From: Buddleja alternifolia
Lineage: Eukaryota > Streptophyta > Magnoliopsida > Lamiales > Scrophulariaceae
NCBI GenBank assembly: GCA_019426215.1
Contig: CM033401.1
Span: 6,453,134-6,517,133 of the forward strand
Reading direction: 5' to 3'
DNA: 64,000 nucleotides
Both the position numbers and the translations under genes were made by a program. Within the stretch, counting starts at the first letter, position 1. Every line of letters starts with the position of its first letter. Shown piece after piece: positions 1 through 10,150 of the stretch. Below the pieces are notes generated by a model that saw only the letters and a list, made by a program, of their open reading frames with translations, did not search any database and was not told the origin of the DNA.

Positions 1-44
1 CTATTATAGATTGTTATATAGTATATATGAATGAGAACAACAAA
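1..44. repeat. Phylloplanin 3'-flank remnant at window edge
   Basis: The sequence matches the distal 3' flank of the plus-strand phylloplanin gene (around 49980-50015) and the equivalent stretches at 44973-45011 and 59674-59714. It shows that block B0 begins downstream of a phylloplanin copy whose coding part lies outside the window or is lost. No gene is present. Confidence 0.5.
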
Positions 45-1770
45 TCTATCTAATCTAACCCCTATATAAATATGTGAATAACTAATAGTCCATAAACTTT
101 ATTATTTATCTCACTTTAGTCCCCATCTCTCAAATACACTCAAATAGTCCCTAAAATATATTACATCTCTCAAATGCGCTCTAATAATCCCTCAACTGTT
201 AGATTCATCCGATTAAAGTCCCTTGAGTTTTTTTTTCACTTCTACGAAAAACATTCCTCCAAAACTACCCACCAAACATCTGCAACAATTAAAAGCAGGT
301 AACAGGGCAACAATGACGAAAGGAGATGAACAACAAGATTTGCAGATGGTGGTGGAGGAGGAGGAGGGCGATTTGGAAGATGGTAGAGGAGGTGTCGTGA
401 ACGACACCACAACTTTGGATTTGCAGAGGCTGAGGCGGCATTGTTGGATTTTCAAAAGATGGAGGTAGCGATGTTTGACTTTCCAAAGGTCGGAAAGGTC
501 GATTGATTTTCAGAGGGAAGGGGACAGCAGCGCAATTTGAGAAAGGTGGCAGTGGTGGCAACAAATACGCGGAATGAAAGGTGTAGGGGATTGAGTTAGG
601 AGAGTGGTATGAGGGAAAAAGCGGGTAAAGGTTTGGGTTTTGCAAAAGAATGGGATAAAATTTAAATGTAAAATAATTAAAAAAATATAAAATAAAATGG
701 ATAAAAGTTAGGAGTTTTGATAGAAAAATTCTTGCAAAAGTAAAAAAATCCCATGTCCTAACATGGTATAAGTCACATACCTTAAGGTTTCATCTGTTTT
801 TAACGGATAATTGATTCGAGGGACTTTAATGAGAATAATCTAAGAGCTGAGGGATTATTTGAGCAAATTTGAGCGACAAAAGCTCTTTTTTTTTTTTTTT
901 AAACATTTGCCAAAAAGAAAAATACCTCGAAAATACCCACCAACTATCTGCAATAATCAAAAACCGGTAACAGGGCAACAATGGCGAGAGGAGATGAACA
1001 ACAAGATTTGCAGATGGTGGAGAGGGAGGAGGAGGGTGATTTGCCAGATGGTAGAGGGGGCGGCGTGGATGAAGCAACATCATTAGATTTGCAGAGAATG
1101 GGGCGACATCATTGGATTTTCAGAAGATGGGGTTAGCTGTGTTTCATTTTTTAATGGTGGGGAATGTTATTTGATTTTCAGAGGATGGGGGGCAGCGATA
1201 CAATTTGAGAAGGGCGTAAGTGGTGGCAAAACAGACAGTGGATGGAAGGTGGAGGGGGTTAAGCTAGGAGAGTGGGATGAAGGAAAAAGTGGGTTAAGGT
1301 TAGGGTCTTGGGAAACAATGGAAAAAAAAATTGAATCTAAAATAAAATAAATAAAAGTAGGGAGTTTTGGAAGATAAATTCTTACAAAAGTAAAAAAAAT
1401 GCGCTGTCCTAACATGGTGTAAGTCATGTGCCTCAAGGCTCCATCACTTTTTACAAATAATCGACTCGAGGGATTTTAATGAGATGAATCCTAGAGTTGA
1501 GTGACTATTTGAGTGCATTTGAGAGACGAAGTGAGACAAATAATAGACTTGAGAGACTATTTGAGTGCATTTGAGAGATAAGAGACTAAAATGGTATAAA
1601 TGATAGAGTTGATGGACCATTGGTGGTATTTGGGGCCAAAAGTATAAGATAGACACTACCAAATAATCAATTTTTAACAAGTTATTAATTGGTCAATAAA
1701 CTAGACATATTAATTAATTCAATTTACTTATCATCGAATTACCATGTGCAAAGCACGTGATACTTTCTAG
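45..1770 (+). mobile_element. Helitron with a nested TIR element (block B0)
   Basis: The element starts with TC directly after an A (caacaaa|TCTATCTAATC). It ends with a short hairpin (CATGTGC-aaa-GCACGTG), then ATACTTTCTAG and a T, which is the Helitron terminus rule (5' TC, 3' hairpin then CTRR, inserted between A and T). The plus-strand gene's 3' flank near 50010 carries the unfilled site (caacaaa|tagtaag). The short Helitron is swollen by a nested element (82-1635). There is no Rep/helicase ORF, so it is non-autonomous. Copies sit at 45012-46707 and 59715-61405. Confidence 0.75.
82..1635. mobile_element. GA-rich non-autonomous TIR element
   Basis: The two ends are imperfect inverted repeats built from tandem motifs of the type aGTCC-atgaact-ttatcattta and CTCAAATGCACTCAAATAGTCCCT. 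The interior holds two diverged tandem halves (about 240-840 and 890-1450), each with a GA-rich core that translates to acidic low-complexity peptides. I see no transposase. The GA-rich ORFs here are not conserved as proteins between copies. The superfamily is unclear; Mutator-like is a guess from the long, internally repeated termini. Confidence 0.55.
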
Positions 1771-2230
1771 TAATAATTAGAAAAAGCAACAAAGACGCAG
1801 GCTTCTTATTCTTGGGTATTAGCTTGTTTATTTTGGCAACAAAAATAAAAGTGGCCTTTATTTATATTTGTATACTCGTTCATAAAACCAAGAAGAAATT
1901 TATACTCTAAATATTTTGTTCATTTTGTTTTGAAAATATGGACTTGCATAAATGTTTATCAAAATGTATGCTACTCTTTACTTCCATTAGTCTGACAAAT
2001 TCTTTCAATTTGATATTTTATTAATTTATATTTCACATAAAGTAACGCTGTGTCTCGCATATTTTATTATACCTGCATACACATTTCAAATCATTGTAAT
2101 ATATACAAACTTGAAATATTTGCTACTACACGTGCATGTGAGAGAGACTTTTTGAGCCTATGAGAGCCACCTCTTGAGTTTGTGGGAGCCACCATTAGAA
2201 TGTTAACGCCTGGTGACGAGTGCTAGACAA
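1771..2230. other. AT-rich distal 3' flank, no gene
   Basis: The stretch 1835-1930 (ggcaacaaaaataaaagtgg onward) recurs in inverted form at 12595-12715, downstream of the minus-strand phylloplanin gene. It is therefore part of the ancestral gene flank rather than a transposon. The rest is AT-rich with no credible ORF. Confidence 0.45.
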
Positions 2231-2467
2231 TGTCACCCCTTGACGAGGATCGGATGTCGATCCTGGAAGGAGGGGTGACTATATTCAATGCCCCACTTGG
2301 GAAAAACAGGAAAAGCGAAAGTTGTTTATAAATAGTTGTCTAAGAGTATAAGTGTAACAATGAATATTAATTTTGGGTTGTGGTTTAATTGCCCAATTTC
2401 AAGTTAGGATCAGTGGGTTCAGAGGCACACTTCACATCCAACGGGCTCGTGAGCCCAGGGAGTGACA
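2231..2467. mobile_element. Solo-LTR-like 237-bp element (copy 1)
   Basis: The ends are TGTCACCCC...and ...GGGAGTGACA (GGGGCGTGACA in sister copies), an inverted terminus typical of plant LTRs. Inside is a 'gtcccactt...tttataaatag' block like an LTR promoter. The length is exactly 237 bp at all four sites in this window. There is no clean 5-bp target duplication; instead GACAAT flanks both sides. No PBS or coding region follows, so at most it is a solo LTR. Confidence 0.4.
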
Positions 2468-3165
2468 ATATGGTCTTATTATTCTACAATAAATTATCTG
2501 AGAAACTTTTAGCTAACTTTTGCAATAAAAAATTAGCATATCCTACGTATGAAGCCTATGGAAATATTTAGTACTCTTGTTTATTATAAGTTAATATCTA
2601 ACAGAGTCAACTTAAGAAAATTTTCTTGTGAACATGCCATAAAGAAAATACCAGCGTGCCTTCTTAGGCTTTATTTTGGGGGTTGTGGTGAGCCGACAGT
2701 GCCTGCACGAGGGGAGGCCATCAAGATATTAGGACATCCTCAAGTGACATGATTCCTACTGGCCAATCATTCTTACTTCTTATGCGTATAAATTATATTA
2801 TTTATGCAAATTGTTTTTACATGATAATCTAAAGAATTTATACATTCCGTTATTGCATGCAAATTTTGGAAAATTTCACAACACAACACAACCCACGCTA
2901 ACCCCTATTTAATAAGTGTTAAGAGAATTTCATTAAGTAAAATCCGTTATTTTATTTCAATGAAAAGTTAATAATGCTAAGAACAAAAAAAACGACAACA
3001 TCTAATAAGGTAATTAAAATTATTCGAGCATCAAACCTAGTTTCGTCAAGATAATAGATCTCAAAGAAATATCTAATTCTAAAGAAATAACTTTTATGTA
3101 TAAGTCCATTGTTGGGATACAAAACTTGGAGTAGAGTTTCCAATCCAACCAGTCAGTGGCTGCTT
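2468..3165. other. Repeated spacer with orphan promoter, no gene
   Basis: The stretch is shared with 6150-6770, 47408-48100 and 62106-62800. A 60-codon ORF starting near 2389 recurs in three sister copies, but it overlaps the LTR-like piece and shows no domain. The segment 2640-2760 is GC-richer than its surroundings and unrecognised. The orphan promoter block is listed separately. Confidence 0.35.
2890..2920 (+). promoter_or_regulatory. Orphan phylloplanin promoter core
   Basis: An ACCCACGCTAACCCCTAT block is followed by TTAATAAGTGTT, the same block that lies about 110 bp upstream of the TATA box in the intact plus-strand gene (48892-48930). Here no TATAAATA and no phylloplanin ATG follow, so the promoter has lost its gene. 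The ACCCACC part resembles plant MYB AC-elements; function is inference. Confidence 0.5.
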
Positions 3166-3480
3166 AATTTGTCAGCCAATAGCCGACTAAGAACAGAAAA
3201 ATATGAGAAGAGGGCCAAAGTTGTTAGAGAGAGGTGATAATAATTTAGCAATAGTTCAATATCAATTTCAGGTTGCAGTTTGGATCTAAGAGTTTAGATG
3301 TGAGTAAAAGATTTGAAGTGAATAATTTTATATGACTCCAATCTTAAAGAATTTGAGGTTTAACAAAAATTGAAATCCATCAAAACTTAAATTTATTTAA
3401 ACAAATTTAGTGAACTCATTATTATATATACAAATTCATAACTCACAAATCCTTCTAGTCAAACACATCTTTATAATCCT
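3166..3480 (+). repeat. Phylloplanin upstream-flank module
   Basis: This is the reverse complement of the flank upstream of the minus-strand genes (13990-14390 and 36950-37330). Shared landmarks are 'tcaaaacttaaatttattta' and 'caaattcataactcacaaat'. It shows that plus- and minus-strand genes descend from one duplicated unit in opposite orientations. Confidence 0.6.
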
Positions 3481-3983
3481 TGACGTTAACTTTATGTCCA
3501 AAAACGAATGGAATGAGCTAAAATTGGGGGGAAATGGGTAGAACCTCATTTCATTTTATCATTTCGGCAAAAAGTCAACTGTGTCAATTAATTCTCCCAA
3601 AATCACACTATTCGAACAGTAATTCAACCCAAATTCCTTCAAAAATTTTGCAAAATTTCATTTCATAAAATCGGAATTATGAATATTGCCCTATAATATG
3701 AATAGGAATAATGTCAATAATAGTCTTTGAAGTATCAATTTTGTATCATTTTGGTCCCCCAACTAATTTTTGTTACACTACCGTCCCTAATGTTACAATT
3801 TCGTCTCACTTTCGTCCTTTCCGGCAGGTTTTGACCTGAAGTCTCAGCGTGTGCAACACATACACAAATTTTTAGGGGTAAAATTGTCAAATCATGTTTT
3901 CTAGGCTAAAATTTTTCGATCTTTTTGTCTCGCTTTGGTCATTTTTTTGGTTTTTGATATTGAGCTCCCAAAAAAATTGTAAC
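3481..3983. repeat. Dispersed repeat, no gene
   Basis: The segment from 'ttaactttatgtccaaaaac' to 'attgtaacatg' recurs at 7031-7530, 8457-8962 and 63085-63590, and in part at 48385-48677. It contains runs such as 'cactaccgtccctaatg' typical of TIR-type MITEs. I cannot define both ends. Confidence 0.45.
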
Positions 3984-5448
3984 ATGGCAAAAAAAATTCC
4001 TCCAAAACTACCCACCAAACATCTGCAACAATTAAAAGTGGGTAACAGGGCAGCAATGGCGAAAGGAGATGAACAACAAGATTTCCAGATGGTAGTGGTG
4101 GAGGAGGAGGAGGGCGATATGGAAGATGGTAGAGGAGGCGTCGTGGATGACGCCGCAACTTTGGATTTGCAGAGGATGAGGCGACATTGTTGGATTTTCA
4201 AAAAGTGGAGGTAGCAATGTTTGACTTTCCAAAGGTCGGAAAGGTTGATTGATTTTCAGAGGGAAGGGGATAGCAGCGCAATTTGAGAAAGGTGGCAGTG
4301 GTGGCAACAAATACGCGGAATGAAAGGTGTAGGGGATTGAGTTAGGAGAGTGATATGAGGGAAAAGACAGGTAAAGGTTTTGGTTTTGGAAAAGAATGGG
4401 AGAAAATTTAAATCTAAAATAATTAAAAATATATAAAATAAAATGGATAAAAGTTGGGAGTTTTGATAGAAAAATTCTTGCAAAAGTAAAAAAATGCCCT
4501 GTTTTCTAACAAGGTTTCATCTGTTTTTAATGGATAATTGACTCGAGGGACTTTAATGAGAATAATCTGAGAGTTGAAGGATTATTTGAGTTACTAAAGC
4601 TCTTTTTTTTTTCTTTTTTTTTTAAAAACATTTGCCAAAAAGAAAAATACCTCCAAAACTACCCACCAACTATATGCAACAATCAAATACCGGTAACAGG
4701 GCAACAATGGCGAGAGGAGATGAACAACAAGATTTGCAGATGGTGGGGAAGGAGGAGGAGGAGGGCGATTTTCTAGATGGTAAAGGGGGCGGCGTGGATG
4801 AGGCAACATCATTAGATTTGTAGAGAATGGGGCGACATCGTTGGATTTTCAGAAGATGGGGTTAGCTGTGTTTCATTTTTCAATGGTGGGGAATGTCATT
4901 TGATTTTCAGGGGATGGGGGGCAGCGATACAATTTGAGAAGGGCGTAAGTGATGGCAAAACAGACGGTGGATGGAAGGTGGAGGGGATTAAGCTAGGAGA
5001 GTGGGATGAGGGAAAAAGTGGGTTAAGGTTAGGGTCTTGGAAAGAATGGGAATACAATTAGAATCTAAAATAAAATAGATAAAAGTAGGGAGTTTTGGAA
5101 GAGATATTCTTGCAAAAGTAAAAAAAATACCCAGTCCTAACATGGTGTAAGTCATGTGCCTCAAGGCTCTATCAGTTCTTTACGAATAATCGACTCGAGG
5201 GACTTTAATGAGATGAATCCTAGAGTTGAGGGACTATTTGAGTGCATTTGAGAGATAAGAGACTAAATTGGTATAAATGATAGAGTTGGGGGACCATTTG
5301 TGGTATTTGAGGCCAAAAGTATAAGATAGGCACTACCAGATAATCAATTGTTAACAAGTTATTAATTGGTCAATAAACTAGACATATTAATTAATTCAGT
5401 TTAACTTCTCATCGAATCACCACGTGCAAAACACGTGATACTTTCTAG
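3984..5448 (+). mobile_element. 5'-truncated Helitron/TIR copy (tandem unit 2)
   Basis: This is the same GA-rich element as 82-1635 but missing its left terminus; the right terminus of the TIR element is near 5311. The Helitron 3' end follows, with hairpin CACGTGC-aaa-ACACGTG, then ATACTTTCTAG and T at 5449. The truncation coincides with the tandem-duplication junction. Confidence 0.6.
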
Positions 5449-5912
5449 TAATAATTAGAAAAGGCAATAAAGACTCAGGCTTCTCATTCTTGGGTATTAG
5501 CTTGTTTATTTTGGCAACAAAAAAAAAAAAAAGTGGCCTTTATTTATATTTGTATACTCGTTCATAAAAAACGAAGAAGAAATTTATACTCTAAATATTT
5601 TGTTCATTTTGTTTTGAAAATATAGACTTGTATATATGTTGATCAAAATGTATGTTACTCTACTTCCATTAGTCTGACAAATTCTTTCAATTTGATATTT
5701 TATTAATTTATATTTCACATAAAGTAACGCTGTGTCTCGCATATTTTATTATACCCGCATACACACTTTAAATCATTGTAATATATACAAACTTGTAATA
5801 TTTTCCATTACACGTGCATGTGGGAGATGCCTTTTGAGCCTATGAGAGCCTCCTCTTGAGCTTGTGGGAGCCACCTTTAGAATGTTAACGCCTGGTGACG
5901 GGTCCTAGACAA
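5449..5912. other. AT-rich spacer, no gene
   Basis: It is the second-unit counterpart of 1771-2230, with a poly-A tract at about 5520-5532. Nothing else is seen. Confidence 0.4.
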
Positions 5913-6149
5913 TGTCACCCCTTGACGAGGATCCGATGTCGATCCTTGAAGGAGGGGTGACTATAATTAATGTCCCACTTGGGAAAAACAGGAAAAGCGA
6001 AAGTTGTTTATCAATAGTTGTTTAAGAATATAAGTGTAACAATGAATATTAATTTTGGGTCGTGGTTTAATTGTCCAACTCCAGGTTACGATCAGTGGAT
6101 TTGGAGGCACACTTCACATCCAACGGGCTCGTGAGCCAGGGGCGTGACA
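5913..6149. mobile_element. Solo-LTR-like 237-bp element (copy 2)
   Basis: It has the same TGTCACCCC...GGGGCGTGACA ends and the same 237-bp length as the piece at 2231, and is flanked by the same GACAAT on both sides. It arose by the tandem duplication rather than by a new insertion. Confidence 0.4.
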
Positions 6150-6564
6150 ATATGGTCTTATTATTCTACAATAAATTATCTGAGAAACTTTTAGCTAACT
6201 TTTGCAATAAAATTTTTGCATATCCTTCGTATGAAGCCTGTGGAAATATTTAGTACTCTTGTTTATTATAAGTTAATATCTACCAGAGTCCACTTAAGAA
6301 AATTTTCTTGTGAACGTGCCACAAAGAAAACACCGGCATGACCTTCTTAGGCTTTGTCTTGGGGGCGGTGGTGAGCCAACAGTACCTACAGGAGCGGAGG
6401 CCATCAAGATCTTAGGACATCCTCAAGTGGCGTGACTCCTACTGGCCAGCCGTTCTTACTTCTAATGCGTATAAATTATATTATTTATGCAAATTATTTT
6501 TACATGATAATCTAAAGAATATACATTCTGTTATTGCATGCCAATTTTGGAAAATTTCACAACA

Positions 6565-6595
6565 CAACCCACCCTAACCCCTATTTAATAAGTGT
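6565..6595 (+). promoter_or_regulatory. Orphan phylloplanin promoter core
   Basis: ACCCACCCTAACCCCTAT plus TTAATAAGTGTT. No TATA box or phylloplanin ATG follows within 300 bp. It is the tandem-unit counterpart of the block at 2890. Confidence 0.5.
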
Positions 6596-6769
6596 TAAGA
6601 GAATTACATTAAGTAAAATCCATTATTTTATTTCAATGAAAAAGTTTATAATGCTAAGAACAAAAAAGGTCATCATCGAATAAGGTAATTAAAATAATTC
6701 GAGCGTCAAACCTAGTTTCGTCAAGATAATAAATTAAATCTCAAAGAAATATCTAATTCTAAAGTTGTT

Positions 6770-8040
6770 AGAGAGAGATGATAATAATTTAGCAATAGTT
6801 CAATATCAATTTCAGGTTGCAGTTTGGATCTAAGGATTTAGATGTGAGTAAAAGATTTGAAGTGAATAATTTTATATGACTCCAATCTTAAAGAATTTGA
6901 GTGTTAAAAAAAATTGAAATCCATCAAAACTCAAATTTATTTAGACAAATTTAGTGAACTCATTATTATATTTACAAATTCATAACTCACAAATCCTTCA
7001 ATTCAAACACATCTTTATTATCCTTCATGTTAACTTTATGTCCAAAAACGAATGGAATGAGCTCAAATTGTGGGAAGATGGGTAGAACCTCATTTCATTT
7101 TATTATTTCGGCAAAAAGTCCAACTGTCTCAGTAAGTTTTCCCAAAATAAAGCCATTGGAACTGTAATTCAACCCAAATTCCTTCAAATATTTTGCAAAA
7201 TCTCATTTGATAAATTGTAATTATGAATATTTCCCTATAATTTGAATAGGAATAATGTCATTAATAGTACTTGAAGTATCAATTTTGTATCATTTCGATC
7301 CCTAAAGTAATTTTTGTTACACTTCCATCCCTAATGTTACAATTTCGTCTCACTTTCATCCTTTCCGACAGATTTTGACCTGAAGTCTCGGCGTGTGCAA
7401 CACATACGCAAATTTTTAGGTGTAAAATTGTCAAATCATGTTTTCCTGTCTCACATTTTTCGATCTTTTTGTCTAAGTTTGGTAATTTTTTCGGTTTTTG
7501 ATATTAAGCTCCCAAAAAAATTGTAACATGAGTTGATATTCATTTCAACCATGTGGACGCCCTAGTTTTTAACCTGTGCATTGCACGAATGAAACTTTTA
7601 TGCAAAATTTTCTTAATTTATATTTATTGAGTTAACATCACATTTATAGAAAAAAAAAATTCATTTTTACCACAAATAAAATATATTATATCAACTCACG
7701 ATGTTTTCATACATACAAATTGAATAATTTCAATTTTTTTCCTTATATGAGGACTGAAGTTCAATTTTATATTTAACCCTCAAATTATACAGTTAATTGT
7801 ACAAATATAACGTCAAAATTAACAGCATAGACAATTAACATTTAAAACAACTCAAATTGGCAAAAGTCAAAAAGATGTTAGGGATAACGTTTTTTTCAAA
7901 AAAATATGTACTAGAAACTAATTTGGTAGGAATTAAGACAAATTTCATTTAGCGTATTACATATTACATATGTTGAAATAGTAAGGACCGGAGAAAAAGC
8001 ATAATGCAAGATTTAACATGTAGAATAAAATAAAGACCAC
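6770..8040 (+). repeat. Upstream-flank module and dispersed repeat
   Basis: 6770-7030 is the phylloplanin upstream flank and 7031-7530 the dispersed repeat of 3481. From 7541 a segment begins (gagttgatattcatttc) that is repeated at 8960-9480 and 63590-64000. It contains a Helitron-like 3' end on the minus strand (gccCTAGtttttaacctGTGCattGCACg). The base after CTAG is G rather than T, so that terminus is uncertain. No gene is present. Confidence 0.45.
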
Positions 8041-8046
8041 ATATAG

Positions 8047-8093
8047 AGCAACCCACCCTAACCCCTATATATTTAATAAGTGCTAAGAAGATG
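8047..8093 (+). promoter_or_regulatory. Promoter core of a gutted phylloplanin copy
   Basis: AGAGCAACCCACCCTAACCC is followed by a TATAT-expanded spacer and TTTAATAAGTGCTAAG. The downstream text (gtcttatatacaatgagag) also matches the intact gene's promoter. After about 50 bp it jumps straight into mid-CDS sequence at 8145, so TATA, leader and signal-peptide exon are deleted. Confidence 0.6.
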
Positions 8094-8144
8094 TACGAAA
8101 AAGTCTTATATACAATGAGAGAAAAATGCAAAAATACATGAAAA

Positions 8145-8190
8145 GTTCTTGGCTCTACTGTCACACTCGGCCTGCCAGCTCTGATGGGAA
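8145..8190 (+). pseudogene. Phylloplanin-like middle fragment
   Basis: The text GTTCTTGGCTCTACTGTCAC and the following ctcggcc match the codons for V-L-G-A-T-V-N-L-G of the plus-strand gene (about 49302-49333), with a few substitutions. Its promoter lies immediately upstream, but the first about 65 codons are missing and the match fades within 45 bp. It is too short to encode anything; I read it as the scar of an internal deletion. Position directly behind a family promoter makes chance unlikely. Confidence 0.55.
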
Positions 8191-8437
8191 AGGTTTTTGT
8201 AATTTTAATTTTCGACTGAGTTTTTTTGGCAATTTGCGTTAAAATGAAGGTGACTTTTGGTAATTTTCACTTATAATTAAGAAAGACATAAATAAACAAT
8301 CTTAGATCAAATGAATACAAAATTCAAGAAAAAATAGTGAAAATGTTTATTGTAATTCTACAGAATATCATTTGAGAAAATAGACAATAAGGTCAATCTA
8401 ATCTACACAAAGTAAAGACCAATGGGTATTAATCCTT
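8191..8437. other. Flank segment shared with 48675-48832
   Basis: 8284-8430 (cataaataaacaatcttaga onward) matches 48677-48830, just upstream of the intact plus-strand promoter. In the 48-kb copy the text runs on directly (tattaagatatcat). Here it is interrupted at about 8430 and resumes only at about 10785. No gene is present. Confidence 0.5.
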
Positions 8438-8439
8438 CA

Positions 8440-9480
8440 CTTCAAACATATCTTTATAATCCTTGACGTTAACTTTATGTCCAAAAACGAATGGAATGAG
8501 CTCAAATTGGGGGGAAATGGGTAGAACCTTATTTCATTTTATTATTTCAGCAAAAACTCCAACTGTCTCAATAAATTCTCCAACAATCACACTATTTGAA
8601 CAGTAATTCAACCCAAATTCCTTCAAAAATTTTGCAAGACCTCATTTGATAAAATCGTAATTATGAATATTTCCCTATAATTTGAATAGGAATAATGTCA
8701 TTAATAGCCCTTGAAGTATCAATTTTGTATCATTTTGATCCCTAAAGTAATTTTTATTACTCTACTGTCCCTAATGTTACAATTTCGTCTCACTTTCGTC
8801 CTTTCCGGGATGTTTTGACCTGAAGTCTAAGCGTGTGTGTTAACACATACACAAATTATTAGGGGTAAAATTGTCAGATCATGTTTTCCAATCTCACATT
8901 TTTCGATCTTTGGTCATTTTTTCAGTTTTTGATATTAAGCACCCAAAAAAAATTGTATCATGAGTTGGTATTCATTTTAACCATGTGGACGCCCTAGTTT
9001 TTAACCCGTGCATTGCACGGAATGAAACTTTTATGCAAAATTTTCTTAATTTATAATTATTGAGTTAAGATCACATTTATAGAAAAAATAATAAAGAAAT
9101 TTACCACAAACAAAATATATTATATCAACTCACAATGTTTTCGTACATACAAATTAAATAATTTCAATTTTTTTTCCTTATATGAGGTTCAATTTTATAT
9201 TTAACCCTCAAATTATAAAGTTAATTGTACAAACATGAGTCTATTTTAGTAAAGAACGTCAAAATTAACAACATATAACATTTAAAACAACTCAAATTGA
9301 CAAAAGTTAAAATGATGCAAGGGATAACCTTTTTTTAATTTATTTAATATGTACTAAAAACTAATTTGGTAGGAATTAAGACAAATTTCATTTAGCGTAT
9401 TACATATGTTGAAATAGTAAGGACCGGAGAAAAAACATAATGCAAGATTTCATATATGTACAATAAAATAAAGAGCACAT
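8440..9480. repeat. Second copy of the 7030-8040 repeat
   Basis: It repeats 7030-8040 (ttaactttatgtccaaaaac, then gtgtgcaacacata-type text, then the Helitron-like minus-strand terminus at about 8990-9020). It forms part of about 2.35 kb that separates the two halves of the ancestral flank. Confidence 0.55.
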
Positions 9481-9485
9481 ATAGA

Positions 9486-9598
9486 GCAACCCACCCTAAC
9501 CCCTATATATTTAATAAGTGTTAAGAAAATGTACAAAAAAGTCTTATATACAATGAGAGAAAAATACAAAAATTCATGAAAAGAAACAAGTATAAATA
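9486..9598 (+). promoter_or_regulatory. Promoter of a truncated phylloplanin copy
   Basis: The core AGAGCAACCCACCCTAACCC and a TATAAATA box at 9591-9598 keep the same spacing as in the intact gene. The transcript leader (caacatttcaacacaacaaa) follows, but it is broken at about 9640 by 330 bp of unrelated DNA before resuming at about 9978. Confidence 0.6.
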
Positions 9599-9639
9599 TG
9601 GGTTATTTCTCAACATTTCAACACAACAAAACAGTCAAT

Positions 9640-9977
9640 CTAGATCCTCTATTGCAAATGGTGTTGCATCTTCTATTGCATTGACTTCTATAGATTAAAA
9701 GTGTACAAAATTCAAATCATTTATATATTTAAGAAAAATAATTATACACTTGTCATGCATAGAAGTAAATGTTACTACATCCGTATATTAGAAAACATTG
9801 AACAAAAGTTGGCAAAACTAAATGATAACTATAGAGTTTTTTTTTTCTTTTTCTTGTTTGATAAATAGGAAGTGACTAATTATATTTCCAGAGTGTTTTT
9901 TCCCTCTATTAAGAAGAATAGAGGGCAAAAAAACATATTTAAATAATGTGTTTTTGCCTTACATGACATTTGAGCAC
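9640..9977. other. Unidentified insertion in a phylloplanin leader
   Basis: Compared with the intact leader (acagtgaattgcaagagtag), the text is split after 'acagt' and resumes at 'aattgcaagagtag'. The inserted AT-rich DNA has a T-run near 9838-9850 and no recognisable termini. Confidence 0.4.
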
Positions 9978-10046
9978 AAAAATGCATTTAATTGCAAGAG
10001 TAGTAACAACATAGAACACCATGCAAATAAACCTCAAATCCTCCAA

Positions 10047-10150
10047 ATGGTTCACAATTGTGCATCGGCCGTTTTCTTCATTGCAACACCTTTCGCGACG
10101 TCAAACACCGTTATTGGTTCGACTATCACAGCTGGCCCGACCACCCATTA
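10047..10150 (+). pseudogene. Phylloplanin-like 5' fragment
   Basis: The leader (aaacctcaaatcctccaa) and ATG match the intact gene. The first about 24 codons read M-V-H-N-C-A-S-A-V-F-F-I-A, aligning with M-A-Y-N-C-A-S-A-L-F-L-I-A of the 49-kb gene. Similarity ends near codon 24, at the end of the signal peptide; a few unrelated codons and a stop (about 10149) follow. The mature domain is absent, so this is a truncated relic. Divergence is higher than in the other copies, suggesting an older loss. Confidence 0.7.

Larger units (their letters stand above)
252..7530. repeat. Tandem duplication of about 3.6 kb (unit 1 252-3983, unit 2 3984-7530)
   Basis: From the GA-rich TIR element through the Helitron terminus, LTR-like piece, orphan promoter, upstream flank and the following repeat, the order 252-3983 recurs at 3984-7530. 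At the junction (3972-3990) the text ...attgtaacatgg of the repeat end is fused directly to the interior of the TIR element (attcctccaaaactaccc). The unit-2 end at 7530 continues into new sequence (gtaacatgagttg). This is a head-to-tail duplication with small differences between the units. Confidence 0.75.

Noticed and set aside
223..468. Acidic ORF rich in Glu and Gly (also at 3894, 59913 and others)
   Set aside because: It lies inside a repeated non-autonomous element, stops and starts differ between copies, and the composition follows from GA-rich DNA.
2389..2571. Recurring 60-residue ORF (also 6071, 47329, 62027)
   Set aside because: It overlaps the LTR-like 237-bp piece. Recurrence is explained by block duplication, and no domain or codon conservation supports a protein.
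2890..2920. ACCCTAACCCC as interstitial telomere repeat
   Set aside because: The block occurs as one fixed copy in a promoter context, not as a tandem run of the plant telomere unit.
7541..7600. Definite Helitron end on the minus strand
   Set aside because: Hairpin and CTAG are present, but the next base is G instead of T and no unfilled site was found; kept only as a possibility within a repeat entry.
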